This document shows, piece by piece, positions 35,702 to 45,466 of a DNA stretch of 64,000 nt. The stretch comes from Kistimonas sp. bin40 (GTDB lineage: Bacteria; Pseudomonadota; Gammaproteobacteria; Pseudomonadales; Endozoicomonadaceae): assembly GCA_002238585.1 (NCBI GenBank), contig MPMQ01000012.1, positions 1 through 64,000 on the forward strand, written 5' to 3'. Within the stretch, counting starts at the first letter, position 1. Every line of letters begins with the position of its first letter. A program made the position numbers and the translations under genes. The notes under the pieces are model-generated. The model was not told the DNA's origin. It did not search any database and saw only the letters and a list, made by a program, of their open reading frames with translations.

Positions 35702-37849
35702 ATGATCTACGAAGGTCATGGCCTTGCCGTCAGCCTGCTTGACGACGGGATTGCCCAGCTTGATTTTTCGCCTCCGCGCGGCGGAGTCAACCTGCTGGAT
35801 CAGCCTACCCTGCTTGCCCTGGACCAGGCCCTGACCGCACTGCACAGGGTGTCTGACCTGGCCGGGCTGGTGCTGACAAGCTCTGCAGACAGTTTTATCG
35901 CAGGGGCTGACATCAAGGCGTTCAACAGCCTTTTCTCCCAGTCAGAAGAGACCATATGCCAGTACCTTGCGGGCATTCATCAGACCTTCAACGCGCTGGA
36001 GGATCTGGCTGTACCGACTGTCGCTGCTGTCAATGGGCTTGCTCTGGGCGGCGGTTTCGAGTTGTGTCTGGCCGCAGACTATCGCATCCTGTCCAGCCAG
36101 GCATCTGTGGGGCTCCCGGAGGTCAGGCTGGGTATTTTCCCCGGTTTTGGCGGCGTTGTGCGTCTGAGTCGACTGGTGGGATGTGATACAGCTCTGGAGT
36201 GGATTTGTCAGGGCCTGGAACAACAGCCGGACGCAGCCCTGCGCGCCGGTGCTGTCGATGCTGTGGTCAAGCCCGAACACTTGCTGACATCCGCCCTGGA
36301 CACGCTCCAGCGTGCGGGACAGGGTGCGCTGGACTGGCACAGCCAACGCCAGAGAAAGATAGCGCCTGTCACCTTGCCAGCGGCGGAACAGACCATGGTT
36401 TTTGCAACCGCAGAAGCCATGGTGGCTGCCAAGGCCGGCCCTCACTGCCCTGCCCCACTGGAAGCCCTGCGCGTCATGCGCGACCAGGCTCTTCTGGCAA
36501 GACATCCCGCACAGCAGCTGGAAGCTCAGGCTTTTGCCCGTGTGGCCCGCACAACAACCGCAGCTCACCTGATTCAGCTGTTCATGAATGATCAGCTGGT
36601 GAAGAAAAAGGCAGCACAATATGCGCATGAAGAGCCGCCCACCCGTCGGGCCGCCATTCTGGGGGCCGGCATCATGGGAGGCGGCATCGCCTGCCAGTCC
36701 GCGTTGGCTGGCATTCCGGTATTGATGAAAGATGTGGCCCAGCAAGGACTGGATCTGGGGCTGGAAGAAGCCGCGCTCTGTTTGAACAGGCGACTGGAAC
36801 GCGGCAAGCTCAGCCCGCTGGAGATGGGCAGGATCCTCAACCGTATAGCACCGACCCTGAATTATGGCGATTTTGCACAGACCGATCTGGTCGTGGAGGC
36901 GGTCGTAGAGGACAAGGCGATCAAGCAGGCCGTGCTCAAGGAAGTGGAACAACATGTTCGTCCTGGAACGCTGCTGACATCCAACACATCAACCATACCC
37001 ATCGCGGAGCTGGCCGGCGTCCTTGAGCGACCGCAGGATTTTTGTGGCCTGCATTTTTTCAACCCGGTTCACAAAATGCCGCTGGTGGAAGTGATTCGCG
37101 GGCCTCAGACCAGCCAGGAAGCACTGGCACGTGCCGTTTGCTATGCAAAAAGTCTCCGGAAAACGCCCATTGTAGTGAGCGATTGTCCAGGCTTTCTGGT
37201 CAACCGGGTGCTGTTTCCCTACCTGGGTGGATTTGCAGCCCTGGTGCGGGACGGTTTCGATTTTCGTGAGGTAGATCGCGTCATGGAGGGTTTCGGCTGG
37301 CCAATGGGACCCGCCCGCTTGCTGGACATCGTCGGGCTGGACACCGCCATACATGCCGAGACGGTGATGGCGTGTGGCTTTCCTGAGCGTATGGGACGCG
37401 ATTTCACCAGTGCCCTGGAGGCTCTCCACAACGACGGGCGGCTCGGTCAAAAAAACGGCCTTGGGTTTTACCGATATGAAGCCGACAAAAAGGGGCGACT
37501 GCGTCATCACACCGATGAAAAAAGTCTGGCACTTGTGGCATCTTGCAGCGCCGCACGCCGGGAGACTTTTGAAGACAGGGAAATCCTTGAACGGATGATG
37601 ATCCCCTTGTGTCTGGAGCAGGTGCGCTGCCTTGAAGACGGCACAGTGGCCACAGCTGCCGAGGCGGATATGGCACTGGTTCTGGGGCTGGGATTCCCGC
37701 CCTTTCGTCAAGGACCGCTGGGGTGGATCCAGGCACAAGGCCTGAAACACTTTCTCAGTCTCTGCGACCGTCATGCGCCACTGGGCCCCCTTTACGCAGC
37801 CACTGAAGAGCTACGCCGCATGGTCCATGACGGCAAGACCTTCTATTGA
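35702..37849 (+). CDS. fadB: fatty acid oxidation complex alpha subunit
   Basis: Multifunctional beta-oxidation enzyme: enoyl-CoA hydratase/isomerase and 3-hydroxyacyl-CoA dehydrogenase. The hydratase domain (1-190) has AGADIK, GGGFELCLAADYRI and PEVRLGIFPGFGG, with both catalytic Glu residues. The NAD-binding GAGIMGGGIA starts near 318, and HFFNPVHKMPLVEV carries the dehydrogenase catalytic His. The ATG at 35702 gives the family start MIYEG and 715 aa. It is followed 17 bp later by fadA and is divergent from the BCCT gene. Confidence 0.95.
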   Translation: MIYEGHGLAVSLLDDGIAQLDFSPPRGGVNLLDQPTLLALDQALTALHRVSDLAGLVLTSSADSFIAGADIKAFNSLFSQSEETICQYLAGIHQTFNALEDLAVPTVAAVNGLALGGGFELCLAADYRILSSQASVGLPEVRLGIFPGFGGVVRLSRLVGCDTALEWICQGLEQQPDAALRAGAVDAVVKPEHLLTSALDTLQRAGQGALDWHSQRQRKIAPVTLPAAEQTMVFATAEAMVAAKAGPHCPAPLEALRVMRDQALLARHPAQQLEAQAFARVARTTTAAHLIQLFMNDQLVKKKAAQYAHEEPPTRRAAILGAGIMGGGIACQSALAGIPVLMKDVAQQGLDLGLEEAALCLNRRLERGKLSPLEMGRILNRIAPTLNYGDFAQTDLVVEAVVEDKAIKQAVLKEVEQHVRPGTLLTSNTSTIPIAELAGVLERPQDFCGLHFFNPVHKMPLVEVIRGPQTSQEALARAVCYAKSLRKTPIVVSDCPGFLVNRVLFPYLGGFAALVRDGFDFREVDRVMEGFGWPMGPARLLDIVGLDTAIHAETVMACGFPERMGRDFTSALEALHNDGRLGQKNGLGFYRYEADKKGRLRHHTDEKSLALVASCSAARRETFEDREILERMMIPLCLEQVRCLEDGTVATAAEADMALVLGLGFPPFRQGPLGWIQAQGLKHFLSLCDRHAPLGPLYAATEELRRMVHDGKTFY

Positions 37850-37866
37850 TTCAGGAGTGACAGAAT

Positions 37867-39042
37867 ATGGCTCTCAAGCCAAGGGACGCGGTTATTGTGG
37901 ACGCCGTGCGTACCCCCATGGGACGCTCGAAAGGCGGCCTTTTTCGTCAAGTCCGTGCCGAGCAGCTGGCCGCCGGCCTGCTTCCGGTGCTGATGGAACG
38001 CAATCCGGCATGGGAGACTGCCGCCACCGATGACATTATCTGGGGCTGTGCAACCCAAACCCGGGAGCAGGGACTCAACATTGCGCGCAATATCGCTCTT
38101 ATGACGTCCCTGCCCCAGCAGATTCCTGCCCAGACAATCAATCGGCTGTGTGGCTCCTCCATGCAGGCATTGCACAATGCGGCCATGGCTATCCAAGCCG
38201 GACAGGGTGATGTTTTTGTTGTCGGTGGTGTGGAGCATATGGGACACGTGTCCATGGATCAGGGCCTGGATCTGGCACCACAGGCAGGTCTGTACAGCGC
38301 ACAGGCTTCCCGCAGCATGGGGTTGACAGCCGAACTCCTGGCCCGCACCCAGGGGATCAGTCGTTCAATGCAGGATGAATTTTCTCTTCGTTCTCATCGC
38401 AAAGCGGACAATGCCCGCAAACAGGGTTACTGGGACAGCGAAATTGTTCCCACCAGAGGGCATGACGCCCATGGCTCTCCCATCTGTTGCAGCGAAGATG
38501 AAGTCATTCGCCCGGACACTGAACTGGCGGCCCTTCAGGCTCTCAAGCCGGTTTTCGACAAGAAACAGGGAACCATTACAGCCGGCTCATCTTCTGCTTT
38601 GGCCGATGGTGCGGCGGCCCTGCTGGTTGTCTCAGCCGAACGGGCACAAGCACTGCAAATGAGAATACGGGCACGCGTCAGAGCCATGGCTGTTGTCGGC
38701 TGCGAACCTGCGCTGATGGGCCGGGGGCCCGTTCCTGCCAGCCATAAAGCGCTTGACAAGGCAGGCCTTGCCATGGATGACATGGAAGTGATTGAGTTCA
38801 ACGAGGCCTTTGCCGCTCAAGCCCTTGCTGTCATCAAGGAGCTGGGTTTGCATGACAGACTGGAGGAGCGCATAAATCTACAGGGAGGAGCCATTGCATT
38901 GGGACACCCGCTGGGCTGTTCCGGGGCACGGATCACAACAACTCTGCTCAATATCATGGAACGCAAGGACAGCCACTTTGGACTGGCGAGCATGTGTATA
39001 GGTCTGGGGCAAGGGATCGCCACCATACTGGAGCGTGTATGA
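37867..39042 (+). CDS. fadA: 3-ketoacyl-CoA thiolase (beta subunit)
   Basis: Thiolase that cleaves 3-ketoacyl-CoA to acetyl-CoA in the FadBA complex. [12 protein letters not shown] carries the nucleophilic Cys (about 91), [11 protein letters not shown] follows, NEAFAAQA and [16 protein letters not shown] carry the catalytic His, and [12 protein letters not shown] the second Cys. Length 391 aa is usual. It is in an operon with fadB. Confidence 0.96.
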   Translation: MALKPRDAVIVDAVRTPMGRSKGGLFRQVRAEQLAAGLLPVLMERNPAWETAATDDIIWGCATQTREQGLNIARNIALMTSLPQQIPAQTINRLCGSSMQALHNAAMAIQAGQGDVFVVGGVEHMGHVSMDQGLDLAPQAGLYSAQASRSMGLTAELLARTQGISRSMQDEFSLRSHRKADNARKQGYWDSEIVPTRGHDAHGSPICCSEDEVIRPDTELAALQALKPVFDKKQGTITAGSSSALADGAAALLVVSAERAQALQMRIRARVRAMAVVGCEPALMGRGPVPASHKALDKAGLAMDDMEVIEFNEAFAAQALAVIKELGLHDRLEERINLQGGAIALGHPLGCSGARITTTLLNIMERKDSHFGLASMCIGLGQGIATILERV

Positions 39043-39556
39043 ACAGGTCGCGTCGTCTGACAGCTGACGACAGAAAGGCCAGGCAGCGAGCCCTGTAGCA
39101 CGGCAAGCTCAGGCTCGGGTTCGGAGCTGTTCGTATTCTGATATCCAGCGGCGCGTATCCAGCGAAAATCAGTTATGAAAATACCCACCCAGTCTGGTTA
39201 CGGCAAGGCGACTCTCTTGTGAACAGGCCCCGGGCATGACACCGGCCGGCGTCATGCCCGGGAGCTGTCTGAAACAGTTCTGGAAACACACCAACGTATT
39301 TGTTGGAAGATGCTGTTCTTCTGTCAACAATGCAGAGCCATTTTTCAGATCTGGCGTTCATGAAAAACAAGCCGGTTAAACGGGGCGGCTCGTTTTCCGG
39401 CCAGTTTCTATAGAGCGGTGCCTGCGCCTGTCTTACTACAGAGGCAGAGCATGCTGAAGCTGGAGGACAGGAATCCCATCCAGGCAGGCCTGGAGCAAGC
39501 CGACTACAGAACCGGGGCTTGCTCCGGGCTTTACCAACGAATGAGGGACACAAGAT
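39043..39556. other. spacer between fadA and the CesT-like gene
   Basis: Convergent region without a supported gene. It contains a very stable hairpin at 39229-39262. A 126-aa minus-strand frame (39173-39553) shows no domain features and was not called. Confidence 0.5.
39229..39262. terminator. strong hairpin downstream of fadA
   Basis: Perfect 12-bp arms CCCGGGCATGAC (39229-39240) and GTCATGCCCGGG (39251-39262) with a 10-nt GC-rich loop, 187 bp past fadA. No T-run on either side, so its role as a terminator is uncertain. Confidence 0.4.
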
Positions 39557-39982
39557 CTACGGGGAAAAAAACTGCCCGCCTACACGGGGAGCTGTTTCAG
39601 ATCCCAGAAGGCTTTGGCAAGATAACCCGCACCCACCAAACCTCTCTACAGTTTCCTGAAAAGTCGCGATATCGAGGTCCTCCAGAGGCAAGCGCTGCCA
39701 AAGCACATAGACACCAGCATCTCTGTCCACAGTCAGGCTGACACGCTGCTCCTTGATGAGCCCCATACTGTGTTCCAACAACCTGCGCGTCTCATCCTGC
39801 CGTTGCGCCTTCGATTGAGACAAGGGCCCCAGATGCGCCTGGAGATATAACCGGCGGTCTTGTTCGAAGCAGAAAAGTTCAAGTCCTTCCACAGGAACAG
39901 GATATTTTTTGTCCTTGTTCTGCACAGGCCTTTCGATTCCGTTATTTCTGGAAAAGGTATCCAGGAGTTCATTCAGATGCAT
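39557..39982 (-). CDS. CesT-family type III secretion chaperone-like protein
   Basis: 141-aa small acidic protein with the pattern of class I secretion chaperones. An N-terminal amphipathic helix (MHLNELLDTFSRNNGI) leads into strands PVEGLELFCFEQDRRLYLQAHLGPL. A helix with RRLLEHSMGLIKEQRVSL and strand SLTVDRDAGVYVLWQRLPLEDLDIATFQETVERF match the CesT/SycE fold order, including the conserved L-EDLD-FQ region near the end. ATG 39982 was chosen (GGAG about 9 nt upstream); the frame runs to 40099, but the extra N-terminus does not fit. No type III apparatus or obvious effector lies in the window. Family assignment is by pattern only. Confidence 0.6.
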   Translation of the reverse strand: MHLNELLDTFSRNNGIERPVQNKDKKYPVPVEGLELFCFEQDRRLYLQAHLGPLSQSKAQRQDETRRLLEHSMGLIKEQRVSLTVDRDAGVYVLWQRLPLEDLDIATFQETVERFGGCGLSCQSLLGSETAPRVGGQFFSP

Positions 39983-40530
39983 AGCAATGGCTCCAGCACA
40001 AGTCTTCGTTAAGTATTGGCAAGCACACAGCAGAGCACAACAAACAAACCTGTGAAGGGGGCGACAGTGACGCGGTCTTGCTGAGCTCGTCAAAACCACC
40101 TTGTGGAGGAGGTCTTCAGGAGGAGCAGCCTATCCTGGAGTCTGCACTTTTCAGAGAACCCGGAAGCATACGACATGTGCTCCCATAAAGAACAGCGGCT
40201 ATGACAGCCTGCCGGAGACAAGCTCCTGCTCAAAGCGAATCACAGCCAGCTGTTGGTATGCGGGGTTTATAGACAACCGAAACCCGACTACTCAGTCTGA
40301 ATACTCAACAAGTCAGCTTTGCACCTCAAAGGAAATTGACGGGCAGTGTGCTCAGGACACAAGAACGGTGAAGACTTTCGTTTCCCGTTCTTGTTCCTGA
40401 CCACACAGCCTGCTGCACCAGGCTGGGCCCTTGCCGAATAACGGTGCCCGGGAGACTGACCGGGCATGGGTCTGCAAGACAACCTCCCTGGCGTACAGCG
40501 TCCCGCAACAACCTCCGGGGCGACCGCCTG
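39983..40530. other. spacer between the CesT-like gene and the NhaC-type gene
   Basis: 548 bp without a supported gene. It includes a hairpin at 40355-40397 and, overlapping the antiporter stop, a small CGCCTGACAGGCG stem. No effector-like ORF was found next to the chaperone. Confidence 0.5.
40355..40397 (-). terminator. inverted repeat, possible terminator or attenuator
   Basis: Arms ACAAGAACGG (40359-40368) and CCGTTCTTGT (40385-40394), extended by GGA/TCC with a one-base bulge, with a 16-nt loop. It lies about 160 bp downstream of the antiporter gene and about 370 bp upstream of the CesT-like gene. Confidence 0.4.
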
Positions 40531-42120
40531 TCAGGCGTAGTCGACGAGGCTTTTGTCCCCACCGGCTTGCCGCACAGACAGCTTCTTCATCACCAGGAGG
40601 GAGAGGATAAAGAGCCCTGTGGTAGCAGCCAGGCCCGCCCAGAGAGAGCCGCTCATACCGAACATCAGATAGCCGACACAACAGATGCAAGCCACCAGCA
40701 GACAGTAGGGAAGCTGGGTCACCACGTGATCAATGTGATCACAGGAAGCGCCCGTTGAAGACAGGATGGTTGTGTCAGAGATGGGTGAACAATGATCACC
40801 AAAAACAGCGCCGGACAAAACTGCTGCCATAGCCGGAAGCAACAAGGCGCTGTCTGCGGCATAGGCCATATCTGCGGCAATCGGCAACATCAGGGCAAAA
40901 GTTCCCCAGCTGGTGCCTGTAAAGAATGCCACCACACCCGAGAACAGAAAAACCAGAAGCGGTAACCAGCCGGCGTCCATATGGTCTCCCATAAAGCTGA
41001 TCAGATAGGCACCGGTTTCCAGGTGATCCACAACAGTGACAAGCGTCCATGAAATCACCAGAAGGCAAGAACAACCTATCATGGAGCTGATCCCGTTGAG
41101 AGCTGCCCGGCCCACCTTCGCCGCCGCAATTCGTTGACGCCACAATACCTTTGCGCTGACCAGCAGAGCGGCACAACCGCCAAGGACCAGAGACAGGGGT
41201 ACCCGGGTTGACTCAATGGCCGCCAGAAAAGAAAACGGTCGACCGGCTTCCGCCAGGGCCTGGGCTCCTATTCCCACCAGAGCTATAAGCGTGACAACCA
41301 CCAGAGCCAGAATAGGACCTACCAGATCAAAGACTTTGCCCTGCCCTTCGCCCTGACTGTCCACAACATCTGCCGCCTGGTCGCCGCCCCTGGCAAGTGC
41401 CTCCCTGGCGATGCGCGCATGCTTGGCCATGGGCCCTATGTCAAGCTCGAAAGCCGCAACGGCAGCGGCCATAAACAAGGCAAAAAGCGCATAAAAGTTC
41501 ATGGGGATCATCGAGACAAACGCAATCAGGGATCCCATGCCCTGAACCCCATGGGCCGCCATCGTGGTTCCTGTAAGGGTCACTATGTATGCCCCCCAGC
41601 TGGAGACCGGTGCCAACACACACACAGGTGCGGCTGTAGAATCAATCAGATAGGCCAACTTGGCACGGGAGACGCCATGGGCGTCGGTGACCGGACGGCA
41701 CACATTCCCTACAGCCAGCGCATTGAAATAATCGTCGATGAAAACAATGATTCCCAGAAAGACGGCCAGCAACTGACTGCCCTTTGCGGTCTTGATACGC
41801 TGACGCGCCCAGCGGGAAAAAGCACGATCGCCTCCGGACAAGGAAGCAAAGCTGGTGATGATCCCGAGAGTCAGACTGAAAGTCACAATGAAGACTTTGT
41901 CAAACTTGATGCCATTGTCCCAGAAAAGTCCCAGAACCTCTCGCCCGATGTAACGCGCTGCCGTGAGTGGGTTGAAACCGTTCAGGAACAGGGCTCCCAG
42001 CGCAATCCCTATCGAAAGAGAAAGCAAAGCCCGGCGAGTCACAATGGCCAGAACAACGGCCAACACCGGGGGCAAGAGAGACAGAGGAGAATGGGAAAAG
42101 CTGATACTGCTAAAGTCCAT
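40531..42120 (-). CDS. NhaC-family Na+/H+ antiporter
   Basis: 529-aa inner-membrane protein with about 12 membrane segments. GIIVFIDDYFNALAVGNVCRPVTD (about 124-147), with its paired acidic residues, STAAPVCVLAPVSSW, FFTGTSWGTFALMLPIA and SGAVFGDHCSPISDTTILSSTGASCDHIDHV are the conserved NhaC/YheL-type signature segments. Such proteins exchange cytoplasmic Na+ (or malate/lactate in some members) for H+. The gene appears monocistronic. Confidence 0.88.
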   Translation of the reverse strand: MDFSSISFSHSPLSLLPPVLAVVLAIVTRRALLSLSIGIALGALFLNGFNPLTAARYIGREVLGLFWDNGIKFDKVFIVTFSLTLGIITSFASLSGGDRAFSRWARQRIKTAKGSQLLAVFLGIIVFIDDYFNALAVGNVCRPVTDAHGVSRAKLAYLIDSTAAPVCVLAPVSSWGAYIVTLTGTTMAAHGVQGMGSLIAFVSMIPMNFYALFALFMAAAVAAFELDIGPMAKHARIAREALARGGDQAADVVDSQGEGQGKVFDLVGPILALVVVTLIALVGIGAQALAEAGRPFSFLAAIESTRVPLSLVLGGCAALLVSAKVLWRQRIAAAKVGRAALNGISSMIGCSCLLVISWTLVTVVDHLETGAYLISFMGDHMDAGWLPLLVFLFSGVVAFFTGTSWGTFALMLPIAADMAYAADSALLLPAMAAVLSGAVFGDHCSPISDTTILSSTGASCDHIDHVVTQLPYCLLVACICCVGYLMFGMSGSLWAGLAATTGLFILSLLVMKKLSVRQAGGDKSLVDYA

Positions 42121-42866
42121 GGTCTGGAATCCGTAGTTTCCGTTTTTTCACACCGTCATTTATAAAAGAAGGCATGTCTTTGATAACTGCAAGAAGACGG
42201 GAAAAAGCCTGCGTACAAAACGAGCAGAGTCACCACGCCCCAAGGGAAAAGAAAGTGAAAATCAGCGCGCGAAAGGGCTTGCAACGGCGTGCTGCACACC
42301 TCTTTTTTCTCCGGCCGGGCATAAAAAAAAGCACACAAACGCCATCATGGCATTCAGGCACTTCCTGGAACCTCACTTCCATGCCCGCCAGGAGCCAGGG
42401 CTGCAACCAGAAACTGGTCGGAATGCAGCTCCTCTCCTTTGAATCATGTCTCTGACGACCGTTCAACGCTGTGTGTTCGCCAGAACCCCGTGCTGCTACC
42501 ATGCATTTGCCGCAGGCCGCAGAAGAGGAGAGCCAGACGAACCACACCACGGGGGGGGAGGAACCTGAAATATTTGGCACGCCACCAGTCGTCTATCGAG
42601 AAAACGGCCGGTCTCCAAGCCTGAAACTCCGGTTCAGACTGGACTCTCACAGATCAGAGCTGGGAAGAAAAGCCCAGGCTACCGATAAGAGAGCGGGAAC
42701 AGGACGCCCTGCTGAGACAGGCCAGATTGAGTATCTACTGGCACGAGCCCCGCCCGGAAGATCAACACTCCCGTCACGCCGAACCAGCATTCGCCTGCAA
42801 CCTGACGTACTAGCAGAACCCAGCCGGGCTTTCTCCTGCTGCTGACACAATTTCCCGGACAGCCCC
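42121..42866. other. spacer between rplS and the antiporter gene
   Basis: 746 bp holding the antiporter promoter and the end of the rplS transcript. A G8 run occurs at about 42542-42549, and T/A-rich stretches around 42299-42340. ORFs on either strand lack features. No RNA gene recognised. Confidence 0.5.
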
Positions 42867-43220
42867 CTAGTTCAGCTTCTCCCTGATGCGCGCTGCCTTG
42901 CCACTGAGGCCTCTCAGATAATAGAGCTTGGCCTTACGCACAGCGCCACGGCGCTTGACCTTGATGGAGGCCAGCAAAGGACTGTAAGTCTGGAATGTAC
43001 GCTCCACTCCTACGCCGTAAGATGTCTTGCGCACTACGAACGAAGAATTGAGTCCGCCGTTGCTCTTGCCAATCACAACCCCTTCATAAGCCTGAAGGCG
43101 CTCACGGCTGCCTTCGCGGACGCGCACTTGCACTACAACCGTATCACCAGGCGCAAAAGGCGGAATCTCTCCACCCATTTGTTCAGCTTCAAGCTCCTGG
43201 ATGATTTTTCCCCTGTTCAT
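42867..43220 (-). CDS. rplS: 50S ribosomal protein L19
   Basis: 117 aa. [33 protein letters not shown] and [31 protein letters not shown] are diagnostic for L19, which sits at the 30S-50S interface. Last gene of the rpsP operon, 19 bp after trmD. Confidence 0.97.
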   Translation of the reverse strand: MNRGKIIQELEAEQMGGEIPPFAPGDTVVVQVRVREGSRERLQAYEGVVIGKSNGGLNSSFVVRKTSYGVGVERTFQTYSPLLASIKVKRRGAVRKAKLYYLRGLSGKAARIREKLN

Positions 43221-43239
43221 TCTTGCATCAACTCCAAAG

Positions 43240-44058
43240 TCAATCGTAATCTGGTATTTTTTTCAGGCCCGGACTTGCCGGGCAGGCACCAGCACTCTTC
43301 AAGCGATTTGACATGCCCTCATCGGGACACTGGCCGACAAACTCCGCCAGCAGCTGCCTGTCCTCACCGCTCATCACTCTTGCGTCCAGCAAATCAGGCC
43401 TGCGCAACCAGGTCCGTCCCAACGACTGCTGCAATCGCCATTGCCGGATACGTTCGTGGTTACCGGACAGCAACACCTCCGGCACAGGACTCTCTTCGAA
43501 CACCTCAGGGCGCGTGTAGTGAGGACAGTCCAGCAAACCATCGGAAAACGAATCTTCCTGCGCAGATGCGTCATGGCCGAGAGTGCCGGGCACCAGGCGC
43601 GAAACAGCATCCATGACCACCATCGCAGCCAACTCTCCACCACTGAGCACAAAATCACCCACAGACCATTCTTCGTCTATCTCAGCGGCAATCAAGCGCT
43701 CGTCAATGCCCTCATAGCGCCCCGCAACAAGAATGCTTCCCTCTCGCTGTGCCAGGGAACACACCCCCGCCTGGTCAAGGCGCCGCCCCTGAGGCGACAG
43801 ATAAATCACGCGAGCTCCGGGGGCTGCCGCTGCCTTCGCCGCCCGTATGGCATCTCGCAATGGCTGAATCTTCATCAGCATGCCGGGCCCCCCGCCGTAG
43901 GGCCGGTCGTCCACAGTACGGTGTCTGTCGTGGGCATAATCCCTGGGATTCCAGGTGAATAATTCGATCAGCCCACTGCGCACAGCCCTTCCACTGACAC
44001 CATACCCGGACACAGCCGCAAACATCCCGGGGAAAAGGGTGACAACATCAAACCTCAT
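43240..44058 (-). CDS. trmD: tRNA (guanine-N1-)-methyltransferase
   Basis: Methylates G37 of tRNAs using SAM; trefoil-knot fold. Key motifs are [28 protein letters not shown] (knot, about 88-99), [12 protein letters not shown] and [18 protein letters not shown], followed by [11 protein letters not shown] and [29 protein letters not shown] 44058 ([10 protein letters not shown]) was chosen over the frame start at 44091. At 272 aa it has about 15 extra C-terminal residues. Its ATG overlaps the stop of the preceding ORF (ATGA). Confidence 0.96.
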   Translation of the reverse strand: MRFDVVTLFPGMFAAVSGYGVSGRAVRSGLIELFTWNPRDYAHDRHRTVDDRPYGGGPGMLMKIQPLRDAIRAAKAAAAPGARVIYLSPQGRRLDQAGVCSLAQREGSILVAGRYEGIDERLIAAEIDEEWSVGDFVLSGGELAAMVVMDAVSRLVPGTLGHDASAQEDSFSDGLLDCPHYTRPEVFEESPVPEVLLSGNHERIRQWRLQQSLGRTWLRRPDLLDARVMSGEDRQLLAEFVGQCPDEGMSNRLKSAGACPASPGLKKIPDYD

Positions 44059-44420
44059 GCAACACCCAGCTCTCCGGCTCCGGTCCCGCATGGAACCTCG
44101 CAGCCTCGAAAAAAGCCGCCCAGCTCTGAAACAGCCTTTTGGTTTTCAACCAGAACCACTCTCGTCTTCATGCCATACCGTGCTTCGAAAAATCGAAATC
44201 CCGCGTCGATCCCCATCTTTCGTTGCGCCGAAAATCCTGTTTTTTTGCCAAGAGGTGTCGGTGAAACAAACGCCGCGCCATGCAAAATATGGCGGGAGGC
44301 ACGTTCTGCACCAGCCTTTGCTTTCAAAGAACAGCCCCCGGCACAATCTATTACGTGCAGATCCGGCCATATCACCAGATGCTTCATCGCCAGGAACGCC
44401 ACTGCCGGATGGCCTTCCAT
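44055..44420 (-). CDS. uncharacterised 121-aa ORF between rimM and trmD
   Basis: Not recognised. In most bacteria rimM and trmD are nearly adjacent; here 366 bp separate them, and this frame fills the gap exactly. ATG 44420 lies 4 nt after the rimM stop, and its TGA overlaps the trmD ATG. The predicted protein starts [20 protein letters not shown] and has Cys residues in [12 protein letters not shown] and [10 protein letters not shown]. Its middle is basic ([29 protein letters not shown]). Codon choice looks like the neighbours'. The Shine-Dalgarno is weak (AGGG only 2 nt away), and a later ATG at 44387 is possible. Part of the sequence vaguely resembles a decayed frame at 55062-55265. It could instead be a neutral insertion that happens to stay open. 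Confidence 0.5.
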   Translation of the reverse strand: MEGHPAVAFLAMKHLVIWPDLHVIDCAGGCSLKAKAGAERASRHILHGAAFVSPTPLGKKTGFSAQRKMGIDAGFRFFEARYGMKTRVVLVENQKAVSELGGFFRGCEVPCGTGAGELGVA

Positions 44421-44424
44421 TGCC

Positions 44425-44994
44425 CTAGAAGTCGGGATCCCAACGCACCAGCAGCTTGCGCTGCGCAAGGTCCACATCAACGATGACATGATCCACCCAG
44501 GGAACCAGATGCTCAGGACTCACGCCATCTGCTGCCGCTCCCTTGATCACGAGGACATCGTTGGCTCCCGTTTCTATCAGGTTGATGACCTTTCCGAGGA
44601 GGACAGGCTCGCCCTCATCCTCATCCGCGCGCCAGGCCAATACGCTCAAACCTTGTAACTGGTGCCAGTAGTATTCGCCCTCATCAAGAGGCGGCAAGCT
44701 GGCTTGCTCGACGAAGACCTCTGCTCCGGAAAACGAACGGGCATGTTCCCGATCATCAACACCCTCGAAAGACGCTACCAACCCTTTTCCCTGGATGCGC
44801 CCGCCGGTCAGCACCACTGATTCCCAGTGCCCATCGCGATGGCGCAGCCGCCAACGTCTGTACTCAAGGATATTGGAGGGAGGGTCTGTAAAGGAAAACA
44901 CCTTGACCCACCCTTTGATGCCATGAACAGAAGCAATGCGGCCCATCACAAGATAGTTGCCGACATCCGCCTGTGTCCCTGCCTCCGGCATCAA
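44425..44994 (-). CDS. rimM: ribosome maturation factor RimM
   Basis: Assists maturation of the 30S head by binding S19. Starts near the conserved LVMGRIASVHGIKGWVKVFSFTDPP (about 15-39). The C-terminal PRC-barrel contains EYYWHQLQGLSV, LGKVINLIETGANDVLVI, HLVPWVDHVIVDVDL and ends in the typical VRWDPDF. 189 aa. Its ATG overlaps the rpsP stop by 4 nt. Confidence 0.95.
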   Translation of the reverse strand: MMPEAGTQADVGNYLVMGRIASVHGIKGWVKVFSFTDPPSNILEYRRWRLRHRDGHWESVVLTGGRIQGKGLVASFEGVDDREHARSFSGAEVFVEQASLPPLDEGEYYWHQLQGLSVLAWRADEDEGEPVLLGKVINLIETGANDVLVIKGAAADGVSPEHLVPWVDHVIVDVDLAQRKLLVRWDPDF

Positions 44995-45230
44995 GCGCCC
45001 TTCAGCAAACGCTTCACAGAACCCGTCATCTGGGCACCTACGGAAAGCCAGTAGTCGAGGCGCTCACGATTGACAGAGATAACGGGTTCCTGCCCCTTGC
45101 GCAGACAAGGCTGCGTGTACCCAAGGCGCTCAAGGAAAGCCCCGGAAAGAGCTCTTCGGCTATCAGCAACAGTCAGATAGTAGAAGGGGCGCTTCTTGGC
45201 GCCCGCCCGAGCAAGACGGATTACAACCAT
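44991..45230 (-). CDS. rpsP: 30S ribosomal protein S16
   Basis: 79 aa. MVVIRLARAGAKKRPFYYLTVADSRRAL is the standard S16 N-terminus, and RERLDYWLSVGAQMTGSVKRLL the C-terminal part. First gene of the rpsP-rimM-ORF-trmD-rplS operon, downstream of ffh on the same strand with a 236-bp spacer. That spacer carries an AGCCC-tttgttg-GGGCT stem, which may end the ffh transcript. Confidence 0.97.
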   Translation of the reverse strand: MVVIRLARAGAKKRPFYYLTVADSRRALSGAFLERLGYTQPCLRKGQEPVISVNRERLDYWLSVGAQMTGSVKRLLKGA

Positions 45231-45466
45231 ATGAACATCTCATTCTGTGTGACAAAACACACGCTGCAAAAAGGACCCTTGCACCAGGAACCACAGTCCG
45301 CTCACCCAGCCCTCCAGCTGACCGGCATCGCGTGCACACCCCTGAAAGCCCCAACAAAGGGCTGGCATTCTACGACATATTGCGGAATATGCAAGCTGCA
45401 AACTGACAACCCTGTTATAACCGGCTTCTTTTTCATCCCTGCGGCACCGGCCAGGCTGGCAATGCC

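Noticed and set aside
39173..39553. 126-aa minus-strand ORF considered as an effector partner of the CesT-like chaperone
   Set aside because: No start signal and unusual composition; it overlaps the strong hairpin at 39229-39262.
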